From contig NZ_BIFQ01000002.1 in assembly GCF_003967515.1 (NCBI RefSeq), forward strand, positions 1,736,001-1,800,000: a DNA stretch of 64,000 bases, read 5' to 3'. Shown here one piece after another: positions 19,576 through 28,655 of the stretch. Under the pieces are notes generated by a model that saw only the letters and a program-made list of their open reading frames with translations, had not been told where the DNA came from and did not search any database. How positions within the stretch are numbered: position 1 is the stretch's first letter; every line of letters begins with the position of its first letter. This DNA is from Dictyobacter aurantiacus (GTDB lineage: Bacteria; Chloroflexota; Ktedonobacteria; Ktedonobacterales; Ktedonobacteraceae). The translations under genes were made by a program, and so were the position numbers.

Positions 19576-20247
19576 TTATTCATGCAGCTTTTTTTGTGAC
19601 AATATTTCTGGTCGGTTTCCTAGAAAAAGCACCTCACGCGGCATACAGAGCGGTTCCAGACTGCAGTCGCGGCACTTTGGATGGAGTTGTGGAAGGCATG
19701 ACCGTATGGCTCGCTTCCCTTCGAGTGGGAGCGGCATTTGGTGCTGCTCTATTAGCGTGAATGCTTGCGTAATGACCTCTTCTGTATGGGCTCGTAATGC
19801 TTCGGAGAACACGACTTCTTCACGCCTGGCGGACCCAACGTAGAATATCGCCCCAACAGGGATTGACAGGTGCGTCATCTCTTCCAGGCAAAGTGCTTGA
19901 GCGCAGAGTTGTACGTGATCGTTGAGCCAGATACCCATCTTGCCTTTTTTATATTCCACTGGTATAAACTGGCCATGTTCAATCTCAACGACATCCGCAA
20001 AGCCACTCAATCTGAGCCGGGACGATCCAATCCAGACTCTTCTCAAGGTTGTCACACCATCGTCCATGGTGGTGTAGCCACTGTCACTTCGGGCATGATT
20101 CATGGTGCCCTCGATAGTATGAGCGTTTTCAATGAATTCATGTAAGACACACTCGTAATAAAAGCGACGAGGGCAATATTCCAGTGCATTCAAATATGAG
20201 ATGCCCAGCATATCACTATCTGACGCATCATTTTCTTGCTCAAGCAC
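19576..20247 (-). CDS. cas4: CRISPR-associated exonuclease Cas4
   Basis: A 223-aa RecB-like nuclease. Cysteines for an Fe-S cluster are visible at both ends: YCPRRFYYEC near residue 30, and C-x8-C-x2-C with LEPLC near the C-terminus. The nuclease core shows GFADVVE...PVEYKKGK (D-EXK). It overlaps cas6 by 8 nt at the start. Cas4 trims and orients prespacers for Cas1-Cas2, and its presence between cas6 and cas1 is the usual type I-D order. Confidence 0.94.
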   Translation of the reverse strand: MLEQENDASDSDMLGISYLNALEYCPRRFYYECVLHEFIENAHTIEGTMNHARSDSGYTTMDDGVTTLRRVWIGSSRLRLSGFADVVEIEHGQFIPVEYKKGKMGIWLNDHVQLCAQALCLEEMTHLSIPVGAIFYVGSARREEVVFSEALRAHTEEVITQAFTLIEQHQMPLPLEGKRAIRSCLPQLHPKCRDCSLEPLCMPREVLFLGNRPEILSQKKLHE

Positions 20248-21220
20248 GTTTGCCTCCTTCCAGGACGCGAGTCTGGCCCATCCCCATGGCTGTCTTATAG
20301 CCTATGCCTGAGTAGAAGGCAAAGCGCGCCAGCAGTAATATCTGTTGGCGTACCGTTAATGGAGCTTCTGGCGTGACTGGATCGCTTGATTGGTAGAGAT
20401 GATAGGTGCACGTTCCGACGAAGCCTCTTTGGGGATGATTGGTAAAGGTAACTCGATGTGACTGTAGCGCATAATCATAAATGATCATGCCGTCATCGAG
20501 AATATATTGTTCAATCTGGTCACGTTGGATGATGTGGGCATATTCAGGCGGAGCGAATTCACACCAGCGGTTGGCCAGCATTGGAAAGATGTAGATGGGA
20601 AGCGGCAGCATGGCATAGTGGCTGCCATAGATTTTATTGCGTTGGTTGCTCCTATTAAACGTTGTTAGCGACGCAAACTCCAGCGTTAGTGGGTGTACAT
20701 GCCCTGATGGGAGGGATTGTATTTCTTCTACCAGCTCTTGTAGAGAAGTAGTACCACACCACTGCGAGGCTTCATCTGTAACTACTGCCTCCTGAAGAAG
20801 TAGCGATTGTTTGCCCAACTGCATAAATGGTTGGCGGCGAGCTGCCTGATTGGACATGTCGAAGCCCATCAAGGCCTCATACAGAAGTGGAAACAATTCA
20901 TCAAGCAGTAGGGTGATGCGAACGGTATAGATTTTCTCTGGCTGTAGTGGAAGGTGGGTGTTGTTCTTTTCTGCTTCACGCATACGAGTGATAGGAAGCG
21001 GAAACTGGAGACTGGAGCACGTGACAAGGCGTCGTTTGTTGCCCTGATGCAGCCATTCGGCGATATCAGGAGCGGAGGTGCGTACCCAGTTGAGGAAGGC
21101 GGCGTGTACCAGATCGCCAGAAAACGGCATCAGTGTATGCCCCCCTTCAAGAGGCCTCATTCTGAGCAGCAAGGCGTACAACCTGGATGAAGTTGCTGAG
21201 GATAACGTTGTACTCTGCAT
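20240..21220 (-). CDS. cas6: Cas6 crRNA endonuclease (type I-D operon copy)
   Basis: The start is set at 21220 (MQSTTLSSATSSRLYA) with AAGGAACC upstream; the longer open frame to 21304 reads through a hairpin and is unlikely. The protein shows the RAMP fold signatures of this Cas6 group: LMPFSGDLVHAAFLNWVR at the N-terminus, NHPQRGFVGTCTYHL in the second half, and a C-terminal glycine-rich loop ARFAFYSGIGYKTAMGMGQ. It would cleave 37-nt repeats to leave ATTGAAAC handles. A second, clearly related Cas6 (by eye about two-thirds identical over the first 100 residues) is encoded at 44703-45668. Confidence 0.92.
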   Translation of the reverse strand: MQSTTLSSATSSRLYALLLRMRPLEGGHTLMPFSGDLVHAAFLNWVRTSAPDIAEWLHQGNKRRLVTCSSLQFPLPITRMREAEKNNTHLPLQPEKIYTVRITLLLDELFPLLYEALMGFDMSNQAARRQPFMQLGKQSLLLQEAVVTDEASQWCGTTSLQELVEEIQSLPSGHVHPLTLEFASLTTFNRSNQRNKIYGSHYAMLPLPIYIFPMLANRWCEFAPPEYAHIIQRDQIEQYILDDGMIIYDYALQSHRVTFTNHPQRGFVGTCTYHLYQSSDPVTPEAPLTVRQQILLLARFAFYSGIGYKTAMGMGQTRVLEGGKRA

Positions 21221-21239
21221 ATACGTTGGTTCCTTTTGA

Positions 21240-21284
21240 CGTAGACAGGCAGGAAAACAAAAAGGGTGTTCCTGCCTGTCTACG
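21240..21284 (-). promoter_or_regulatory. Perfect 16-bp hairpin between csc1 and cas6
   Basis: Arms CGTAGACAGGCAGGAA (21240-21255) and its exact complement (21269-21284) enclose a 13-nt loop. It occupies most of the 76-nt gap between the csc1 stop and the cas6 start, inside an operon whose other genes are tightly packed. It could be an RNA processing site, an attenuator, or a site for Cas6 itself; its sequence does not match the CRISPR repeat hairpin. Confidence 0.6.
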
Positions 21285-21296
21285 AGTGATAAAGAA

Positions 21297-21974
21297 TTAT
21301 ACATGGGCCGCGTGATAGCGCATCCCTGCCGGGAGACGAATAATGTCGCTGTAGTCTGTTGTTTCTATCCGCGCTTCATAATGTTCGCCGTTCATATGCA
21401 CATTGGTAATCAGGCTCGCCGGAGCCATCGCTACGATATTGCATGTTTGCGGTCTTTGAGGAAGGTCGAGCGGATTCAATGCGCCATTGATGCGCCCCTG
21501 TCCAGTTTTTATCTGAACTGATGTTTGCGCGATAGTTGCTACCTGAGCTTTTGCCATCCACTTGCCCAGGCGAATCCAATGTGGAAGATGGATGGCCGCC
21601 TGACTGATGACGAAAAATTCAAAGGTGCTTTGTGGGGCAAGTTCTTTGGCCCGCCCAAAGACAGCCTGGTTTGAGCTGATCTGAGGTGTGAAATTGTAGT
21701 AGTTGACATTGGCCATTTTGAACGTATGAAATGCATAGCTATAGCTGATTGGATGAGCCGGGGTGACATACACCCCTTGCTCATTCAACGTGCGCAGATC
21801 CTCTTGATAGCGAGGAACCTGTGATGTATTGCTGTACGGAGATGCGACCAGACCAAGTGCATAGGTGAGACCATAATTATGCAGGTATTTCTCCGTTTCA
21901 TACAACCTCCCCATTTCGCGCGACGCATAGAAGAGATAGTCATGCAGAGTGAGATGGCAGATCGTCAGAAACAT
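21297..21974 (-). CDS. csc1: Csc1, type I-D Cas5-like Cascade subunit
   Basis: A 225-aa RAMP-type protein. The N-terminus ICHLTLHDYLFYASREMGRL, the YETEKYLHNYGLTYAL motif and the FFVISQAAIHLPHWIRLGKW stretch match the Csc1 (GSU-like Cas5) family. It caps the 5' handle of the crRNA in the type I-D complex. It is 8 nt from csc2 upstream and separated from cas6 by a hairpin-bearing gap. Confidence 0.92.
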   Translation of the reverse strand: MFLTICHLTLHDYLFYASREMGRLYETEKYLHNYGLTYALGLVASPYSNTSQVPRYQEDLRTLNEQGVYVTPAHPISYSYAFHTFKMANVNYYNFTPQISSNQAVFGRAKELAPQSTFEFFVISQAAIHLPHWIRLGKWMAKAQVATIAQTSVQIKTGQGRINGALNPLDLPQRPQTCNIVAMAPASLITNVHMNGEHYEARIETTDYSDIIRLPAGMRYHAAHV

Positions 21975-21982
21975 TGGCTCCT

Positions 21983-22972
21983 CTATTTCTTCGCTGCTTT
22001 GCTTTCTTTTGAGCTGACCCCATACGTCTGTGCGTAGCGATTGGTTTCTTCATTAGCCTGGGTAAGTAGTAGCTTGAGTCGTTCCTCATTGCTGGTCACG
22101 CTATGTATTTCCTGTAGCATGGCTTGCAGCGCTTCTTCAGCAAACGTGTGTGAAACGATAGCATCCTCTTTGAGAAGGGTTGGAACGGCTGTTTTCATGG
22201 CGTCGAGTACTGCGCTTCGTTCAAGCGGTGTTTTCTTTCGTTCTTCTGGCGTGAGGGTATCATAGACGGCCTGGCTGAGGTACAGATTGGAAAAGATCTC
22301 TCCATCCGCGAAGATAATGGCTGTGATCGTATTGTGCATGCTACCGGTGCGCGTATTCTGGGCACCGTAGCGACGCGTACGCATAATGTTGTTGATCACA
22401 TAAATGAATTCAGCTTCGGTCGGATCCTTGATGGTAATGACGGATGGGAAGTAGATCTGTGGCACTACATAGTCTTGCTCGCCGAGGGCAGATTTCATTT
22501 TGCCACCTTCGCTCATGGTGCCGTTTTCGTAGGGTGCATTAAAGGTGAACTGCTGGTGTGATGTATCGTAGCTCGTGATAGAGAATGCCGAGTCAACCAG
22601 AACTTTTGAGCGTTCTGAGCCTTTGTCACCAATGGCATAGCCGTAGTAGATGCAATCGGGACAGTGTTTGCAGAAATGTGCGCTATTATATTCGCAGTCG
22701 TTGACCAGGCCATAGCGCCGCAGGAGCTCTCGTCCGGTGAGCCGCTCCGGGGTAGACTGCTTACGTTTAAACAGGACAATGCGTGGCGCATGTCCCTGGT
22801 GTTCTTTTGCGCGTCCCAGGCTGACGCGGCTGAGGTTTAATTCGCCATCGGTCTGGAATAAGGCAAACGAGTTCGTTTCGCGTAGGGTGATGATATGGGC
22901 ATATTTGCCCATTGGCAACCTTGGAATATCCTGATGGAATACGTTGTAACCTTCGAGGGTGTTTAAAAACAT
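21983..22972 (-). CDS. csc2: Csc2, type I-D Cas7-like backbone subunit
   Basis: Start set at 22972 (MFLNTLEGYNVFHQDIPRLP) with AAAGGAG 7 nt upstream; an ATG seven codons earlier is less well placed. The protein contains LLRRYGLVNDCEYN, C-x2-C type cysteines in HFCKHCPDCIYYG, and TRRYGAQNTRTGSMHNTIT, which are diagnostic for Csc2. Csc2 polymerises along the crRNA spacer to form the Cascade backbone. Neighbours cas10d upstream and csc1 downstream confirm the type I-D assignment. Confidence 0.95.
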   Translation of the reverse strand: MFLNTLEGYNVFHQDIPRLPMGKYAHIITLRETNSFALFQTDGELNLSRVSLGRAKEHQGHAPRIVLFKRKQSTPERLTGRELLRRYGLVNDCEYNSAHFCKHCPDCIYYGYAIGDKGSERSKVLVDSAFSITSYDTSHQQFTFNAPYENGTMSEGGKMKSALGEQDYVVPQIYFPSVITIKDPTEAEFIYVINNIMRTRRYGAQNTRTGSMHNTITAIIFADGEIFSNLYLSQAVYDTLTPEERKKTPLERSAVLDAMKTAVPTLLKEDAIVSHTFAEEALQAMLQEIHSVTSNEERLKLLLTQANEETNRYAQTYGVSSKESKAAKK

Positions 22973-23046
22973 GCTATTACTCCTTTGGTGCATTGAAAAT
23001 TTCTATTGACGTGTCTATGGTTAGTGTTTTGACAATGAGATGGCCG

Positions 23047-26000
23047 TTAAACCTCGGCCATCTCTTCTAGCTCTTCGGGCGTTGGTTCGGACTGCTCCTG
23101 GATGCGTTTCATAGCACGCTGGTAAACGTAGTATGCTTCGCAGCCATCCTTGAAGCGATTGAGGCGACTACGTAGGATGCCCCGCTCGCCTTCGCAATAG
23201 GTGACAAAAACTTCTTTATAGAAGTAGCTAATAAAATCCTGGACCGCCTGGATTTCTTTTTCCGTGATGTCTTTGCCCCAGAACATGGCATAGCCGCTGG
23301 TCTGTTTGCTGCGGACGCGATTTAGCCATTTGGTGACTTCGCCCTGTAACTGCCAGAGGAGATCTTCTGGTTCGATATCGCGTGGGCTGGTGATAATCGC
23401 GCGTGCCACGATATCAACCGGCCTGACGATCGAGTGTGATTCGTATCCACCCCGATAAAATCTGGTATAGAGGTTGACACATTGCTCAACCTTGCTCATG
23501 TTTTCCTCCTGTACGTTTGTAAAAAGGACATTTTTATACGCGTGCATATATTGTTGGACGCGCTTGGTGCGTAAGGTATCGCGTTGTTCAGCGCGTTGCT
23601 GTTTGCGGAGATAGCTGAAGAGGAACAATGGGTCTGTGGCGAGATCGCGTGTGATGCCACTGAGATGTTTCCACTCGGGTTTGCCCTGTTTCGCATAGGT
23701 ATCAAGATTTATGCGATAGATGCTTGTCAGACGCGACAGTTGAGCATGCAGCGTATTGACACGTATGCGATTGTCCCGTAACAGACGGGTAAGATAGGCA
23801 TGCGGGGCATCCAGTATGACTGTTTCTCGGAAGTCATGCCCCGATGAGAAAAGTGGTATCGGCAACTCAGAGAGGACTACCTTGGTGTTCGAAACCAGGG
23901 GGAGAGCTAGCGCGAGAAAGGCAGGCATTGCCCACGATGATGTGTCATCATCGTCTTTCGCTGCGCGCATCCCGAACATGTATATGCCAGGATACGCTGT
24001 CTGTTGAAACTTGATATAGCTACGCTCTTGCTGTTCTACTGATGTTTCTGGTTCGCTTAGCTCTTCCTCCTCCTCATCATCGTGAAGGGATAAGATCGGC
24101 GGTGGCTGACTCTCGTTGCCAGCCGCTGTGAAAACCTCTAATTCTAATAGACGTTTGATGGTAAGATCTTCCCCATTCAACTGCCTGCGGATGCTGAAGA
24201 AGTTGATATCCTGCAACTGTTGTATGATACCCTCAACCATTGCTCCCGTCTCTTGGGTGAAAAAGAAATTTGGGTAGATGGAGATATATTTGGTTTTGAG
24301 GGACTCAAATTTACTTCCCGTCAGTCGCAGGGTGCTTTTCTGCAAAATCTGGCGTAGCATCAATTCGAGTGCGCAGATAGTGCAGATGCCTCCAGCGTTC
24401 TTGCCTGCATACAGTGAGAGCTTGTTTTTGTAAACCCAGGGCTGGAATAAGACCGCGTTATCGGCTTGCTCTTCGGTTGGATAGGCGCTGTTGCAAAGAG
24501 TGCAGATGAGCTTGCGTCCCTTCGTTTTTGCGCCGGCGTAGCGTGCCAGTTCCCCTTGAAAGTCTGGTAGTGCTCCTCCTTCCTGTACCGAGAGCGGTAG
24601 CTCTATATTGCTTTCGAGGTACGCGGGCAGATGTTGAAGATAGCGCTGTGGTAGCCGCTGGCGCAGTTCATCTCCGGCCAACTCTCGAACCAGGGCCAGT
24701 GTAGAACGGAATATCTGGAACAGGTTTGGTTCTCCATCATAGATATCCATTCCCTGATGATCACGCATAAAGCAGGCCGCGAGCCAGAACCAGCGGTATT
24801 CAACGCCGCCTCGATTAGGAATAGTCAGGGACTGAGACCAATACGGTGTGAGCGCGAGATGAGCAACCACAGCCTGCGTCACACGGTCACGTAATTCAAC
24901 CTGTTTTTTGTCTAGCAGATCAAGGAGGGTTGTGAAAACAACGGACAGAAAACGGCTCATCATGCCCGTCATTTTATCTGGTACGAAATCGGTTGTGATT
25001 GTCGCCGGGATTTCGCTATGTTCCTGCATCTGCCGCAATTTGGCGAATGGCACTACTGTAATATCATTAGTCGTGCGCCTGATGGTAAAGTCAGTGAGCA
25101 GTTCTATATATTCTTCAAGGGTCAGGAACTCAAAGTAGTAGCCGGGATGCTTTGCGATGCCCTGGATGCTGAATTTAAAGCCGGGAGCCTGGCTGATGAT
25201 GCGTTGGGCACAGATCTGTCGCAAGCGTTCACGTACGGTTTCAGTAACTTGCTTGTGGTTCACTGTTAATTGTTGGGATGCTCGCTGCAGGTATACAACT
25301 CCATCGGCGAAAAATAGATACGGCCAGATACCATCGTTCCCTTTTGTAAAGAGGTCAACCAGGCTTTCATTGATAACATTGGTCAGCAGCCCGCGGACCT
25401 CTCGTAGCTGGTGATAGGTGAAGGTGAGGGTATTATCACTAAGTTCGCCCAGAATGATGTTAAGATTTTTTGCCTGGTTATCAAGCACGATGGATGACGG
25501 CGATGTGATGAGATAAGCGATATGATCAGAATAGGTGCAGAGTCGCCGTAAAAGCAGGATCCGTCTCTCACGTAGTTGAAAATTCCAGAGATAGGTATGC
25601 AGGTTGGTTCCCCACATCTGCTGTGTATTGACAACAAGATAGGTAATATCCTCCAGATAGGTCATGAAATCTGGAAAGAAGGCCTCCGCATTGCAGCGTT
25701 GCAGTTGCTCGGCAATGCTTTTCTTCGCTCGTTCAATTGCATCGCGGTCCTGGGTTTCAACGCCTTTTAAGCTCGGATCATGCGGCACAATTTTATCAAT
25801 ATCGTGCATGAGATATGCCAGGATATAGATGCGGCTCTCAAGGTCAGAGAAATGGTATGGGCCTATCCCTTCATCGTCAAGGATGTGAAGTAAGCGCAAG
25901 GTGGGAAAGATGCCGTTGAGCTGGTGACTGACCATATTCTGATCTGGCTTGGCTTCAAACTTTCGCCGAGTTTCATCGTCTCTCCCCAGATCATGTGCGT

Positions 26001-26127
26001 GATCCCCTCCTTTTGCTGAGGTAATGACATACTCTTGCATAAGGTTTGGAATCATATGTTCAATAAACGAGCGCGTGACCGGATCATGTGGATCGGTCTG
26101 CTTGAGTAAAAAATCTAAAAAAAACAC
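23047..26127 (-). CDS. cas10d: Cas10d (Csc3), type I-D large subunit with HD nuclease domain
   Basis: A 1026-aa protein. An HD-type motif LMHDIDK is at residues 106-112, and further His/Asp residues flank it. Two zinc-ribbon-like cysteine pairs follow (CTLCNSAYP and GGICTICALEL). The palm region lacks an obvious GGDD, as expected for Cas10d. The start is GTG at 26127 with AGGAG 7 nt upstream; an ATG two bases further up opens only a four-codon frame. In type I-D the HD domain is on Cas10d rather than Cas3, and it cuts target DNA together with the separately encoded helicase Cas3'. Confidence 0.95.
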   Translation of the reverse strand: MFFLDFLLKQTDPHDPVTRSFIEHMIPNLMQEYVITSAKGGDHAHDLGRDDETRRKFEAKPDQNMVSHQLNGIFPTLRLLHILDDEGIGPYHFSDLESRIYILAYLMHDIDKIVPHDPSLKGVETQDRDAIERAKKSIAEQLQRCNAEAFFPDFMTYLEDITYLVVNTQQMWGTNLHTYLWNFQLRERRILLLRRLCTYSDHIAYLITSPSSIVLDNQAKNLNIILGELSDNTLTFTYHQLREVRGLLTNVINESLVDLFTKGNDGIWPYLFFADGVVYLQRASQQLTVNHKQVTETVRERLRQICAQRIISQAPGFKFSIQGIAKHPGYYFEFLTLEEYIELLTDFTIRRTTNDITVVPFAKLRQMQEHSEIPATITTDFVPDKMTGMMSRFLSVVFTTLLDLLDKKQVELRDRVTQAVVAHLALTPYWSQSLTIPNRGGVEYRWFWLAACFMRDHQGMDIYDGEPNLFQIFRSTLALVRELAGDELRQRLPQRYLQHLPAYLESNIELPLSVQEGGALPDFQGELARYAGAKTKGRKLICTLCNSAYPTEEQADNAVLFQPWVYKNKLSLYAGKNAGGICTICALELMLRQILQKSTLRLTGSKFESLKTKYISIYPNFFFTQETGAMVEGIIQQLQDINFFSIRRQLNGEDLTIKRLLELEVFTAAGNESQPPPILSLHDDEEEEELSEPETSVEQQERSYIKFQQTAYPGIYMFGMRAAKDDDDTSSWAMPAFLALALPLVSNTKVVLSELPIPLFSSGHDFRETVILDAPHAYLTRLLRDNRIRVNTLHAQLSRLTSIYRINLDTYAKQGKPEWKHLSGITRDLATDPLFLFSYLRKQQRAEQRDTLRTKRVQQYMHAYKNVLFTNVQEENMSKVEQCVNLYTRFYRGGYESHSIVRPVDIVARAIITSPRDIEPEDLLWQLQGEVTKWLNRVRSKQTSGYAMFWGKDITEKEIQAVQDFISYFYKEVFVTYCEGERGILRSRLNRFKDGCEAYYVYQRAMKRIQEQSEPTPEELEEMAEV

Positions 26128-26193
26128 ATGGTCTCCTTTCTGTCGTTGGTTTGCTGCTGTTCTTGTGTCTGGATCGCTGTCTATTGCATGGAG

Positions 26194-28224
26194 CTAGAGC
26201 AACATCGGCTTATCTCCTTGTGGCTTACGAAAAAAGAGTAAAGAATCCAGAAGCAGTGCCTCCTGCCCAAAGCTGATGGAATACCGGCCTCCCGTGACAT
26301 CGTGTAGGTGATAGACGGGAAACAGTGGGCCAAGTTGTAATTTTTGTTTCAGTGCGGCGCGTTCTATATCAGTTACAATGGCTGGAAGCTTCAAGTGCTT
26401 GAGCTTGAAGTTCACTTTATCGCGCCAGACCGGGTGAGGAGACTGGATGGTAATGCCATGCAGCACCTGAATGCGGTTGAGAAATGGCGTGATATCATAG
26501 GGTACTTGAAGAATTAACTGTAGGCGTTCTGGGATATAATCATGGATCTTCAGGTAGAGCAGTTGCTTCTCAAATGTTCGCTCCTCTAAACCGCGTGCCC
26601 GTACTTCTTGCATAAAAGTGAAGGTGTCCAGAACTTCAAATTCTGTATTGCTGAGTAGGAAAAAGAGTTCATAGGTTTTTAAATGATTATCGGTGTCCCA
26701 GACAGCACAGGAAAGAGGGCTTTGGCCACGAAAGCTACGCAGTTCCTGGATAATCTCCGGTGCCTCTTTATGGATGCGCCAGTATTTTTTTAGTGCCTTA
26801 CTCATCACTGGTTTGTCGCCAGTAGCATAGGTGCGCTCATATTGCTCAACCAGTGCGTCTGTAAAGGCCTGATTGGCATCGAGTTTACGTTGCGACTGGA
26901 GTTCCGCAACAACCTGCGCGGCCTGAACTGTTCCCCAAAGACTACAATATTGGGAAAATTGTTGCTCAGTCGGAAAAACATCGTAGATCATTTTATTCAA
27001 TGCTTCTCGTTCCATTTCATCAGTTATTTGTGCCTGTACGCGTTCCAGGACAAAGCGTGGCACAAGCGCATGAGCGCGATAGATCGGAAACTCGCCATGC
27101 CTGCCCAGACGGCCAAAGCGTTGAAGAAAGGTGCCAGCGCTGGAAGCTTCAAAGATGAGATAGTTGATGTGAAAATCAACTCCCACATCTACCGTTGACG
27201 TTCCAACCAGGATGTCGCGTGTGCGTGATAGCTCTCGCTCTTCGCGGTTCGTCAACCCGGTATTCTCCCCAACGGTAATACCATAGGGTTCAAAATAGGC
27301 CTTAATTCGTGTATATATGCGGCGAGCTGTCGCAACCGAGGAAACCAGGATCGCTGCTTTGGAGCCCGGATAGTGTATGAAGAAGTGGAGTAGCGTCTCA
27401 AGGTGTTCCTCAATCCATTGTTCTGTCGAATGCTCGCGCTCCTGGGAGACCTCATGAAATTCTAGATCACAAGCCTGTAAAATGCAGCGATAATCCTCAC
27501 CTTGAGGAGATGAGCGATAGGTTCCCTGGATTGATTGATAGCGTATCCCACCACGTTGTAGCAGTGTATGAAGTTGCGTGTTTGGTGTGGCAGAAAGAAA
27601 CACAAACTTTTTGCGTTCTCGCGCTTTATCTCGATACCCTGTTGTCAAATAGCCGAGGATATTGATAATTGCAATGACCTGCGGCACATTGAAGATATGA
27701 AACTCATCAAAAATAAAATAGTCGAAGAAAGCGCCGATAGTGACAGGAAGTTCTTTTCGAAGATGTTCCCATCCATACTGATGGCTCATGATCAAATGCA
27801 AGAGATCTGGATTTGTCAGTATCATTCGGTTTTTTACCAGGAGTTTGCGCACTTCTTCCAGCCGATTGGTTGATTGATGCAAGCGCATCAGTTGCGTGAT
27901 TTTCTCGCTATACATCGTATCGAATGGTTTAATAGGTATACCTAGGTTCTGTTCATACGATGGAAGGGCCGCATACTGATCAGAGATCAGCTCATTTGTC
28001 GGATACATCGCGATCACATGTAATTGATCTTGAATGGCAGCGAGGTAGGCCGCCAGGCTTTTTCCATCACCTGTCATGGCCATATTTGTAATCACATCAA
28101 TATCTGGGTTCCTGAATGCCTCCAGGGTTTCATGTTGGTGCTGGAGCAAGCGAACAGTATGTATTGTCGCCGTAGGATGTAATTTTGAATATACGGGTAG
28201 AATATGCAAACTGGTTAATGCCAT
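26194..28224 (-). CDS. cas3: Cas3' helicase of type I-D
   Basis: The start is set at 28224 (MALTSLHILPVYSKL), preceded by GGAGGGAAGG. The protein is a superfamily 2 helicase of about 676 aa without an HD nuclease domain, the hallmark of I-D Cas3'. Walker A is AMTGDGKS (residues 49-56), the DExH box is DEFH (173-176), SAT is at 210-212, and motif VI is QRFGRLGRHG. It unwinds target DNA after recruitment by the Cascade, with cutting supplied by Cas10d. It is the first cas gene of the operon, about 430 bases downstream of the WYL regulator gene. Confidence 0.93.
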   Translation of the reverse strand: MALTSLHILPVYSKLHPTATIHTVRLLQHQHETLEAFRNPDIDVITNMAMTGDGKSLAAYLAAIQDQLHVIAMYPTNELISDQYAALPSYEQNLGIPIKPFDTMYSEKITQLMRLHQSTNRLEEVRKLLVKNRMILTNPDLLHLIMSHQYGWEHLRKELPVTIGAFFDYFIFDEFHIFNVPQVIAIINILGYLTTGYRDKARERKKFVFLSATPNTQLHTLLQRGGIRYQSIQGTYRSSPQGEDYRCILQACDLEFHEVSQEREHSTEQWIEEHLETLLHFFIHYPGSKAAILVSSVATARRIYTRIKAYFEPYGITVGENTGLTNREERELSRTRDILVGTSTVDVGVDFHINYLIFEASSAGTFLQRFGRLGRHGEFPIYRAHALVPRFVLERVQAQITDEMEREALNKMIYDVFPTEQQFSQYCSLWGTVQAAQVVAELQSQRKLDANQAFTDALVEQYERTYATGDKPVMSKALKKYWRIHKEAPEIIQELRSFRGQSPLSCAVWDTDNHLKTYELFFLLSNTEFEVLDTFTFMQEVRARGLEERTFEKQLLYLKIHDYIPERLQLILQVPYDITPFLNRIQVLHGITIQSPHPVWRDKVNFKLKHLKLPAIVTDIERAALKQKLQLGPLFPVYHLHDVTGGRYSISFGQEALLLDSLLFFRKPQGDKPMLL

Positions 28225-28655
28225 ATGCCTTCCCTCCACTCACTGATTAACGACTTTACTAACATATAGCTTTTGCTTCTCAGAAAGCAAAAATAGTTAT
28301 TTTTAGCGTCATGTATTGATGCCACCCACACTGGAATCGTAGTATAAACCACAATAGCTTTTCCATTATGTAGCTCCCCCAACTACTTTGCAGCCATTAT
28401 ACGAAGGATAGGCGTTCCCACAGAACACCTATTTTTGCTTAAAATGAGCTAATCCGGCTATCTGCTGTCCTAATTTATTGGGTTCTGCCAAAAAACGGAG
28501 TCAATCACCCCTGAATTCGTAGGGCATGTGGTGGTAGGACGCATTTGGTCACAGTGAACTATGTGATGCATACCGTACGTATCGCGGATGCAATTTTGTC
28601 GCTAACTGTGAGTGGAATTTATTGTTGCTTCTTTTATTTTTTCGCCGTGACCAGA
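28225..28655. promoter_or_regulatory. Gap between WYL regulator and cas3': likely cas operon promoter
   Basis: About 430 bases without a gene, upstream of the minus-strand cas operon and downstream of the WYL gene. It probably contains the cas promoter and the operator of the WYL protein. I could not pick out a convincing operator palindrome by eye. Confidence 0.45.
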
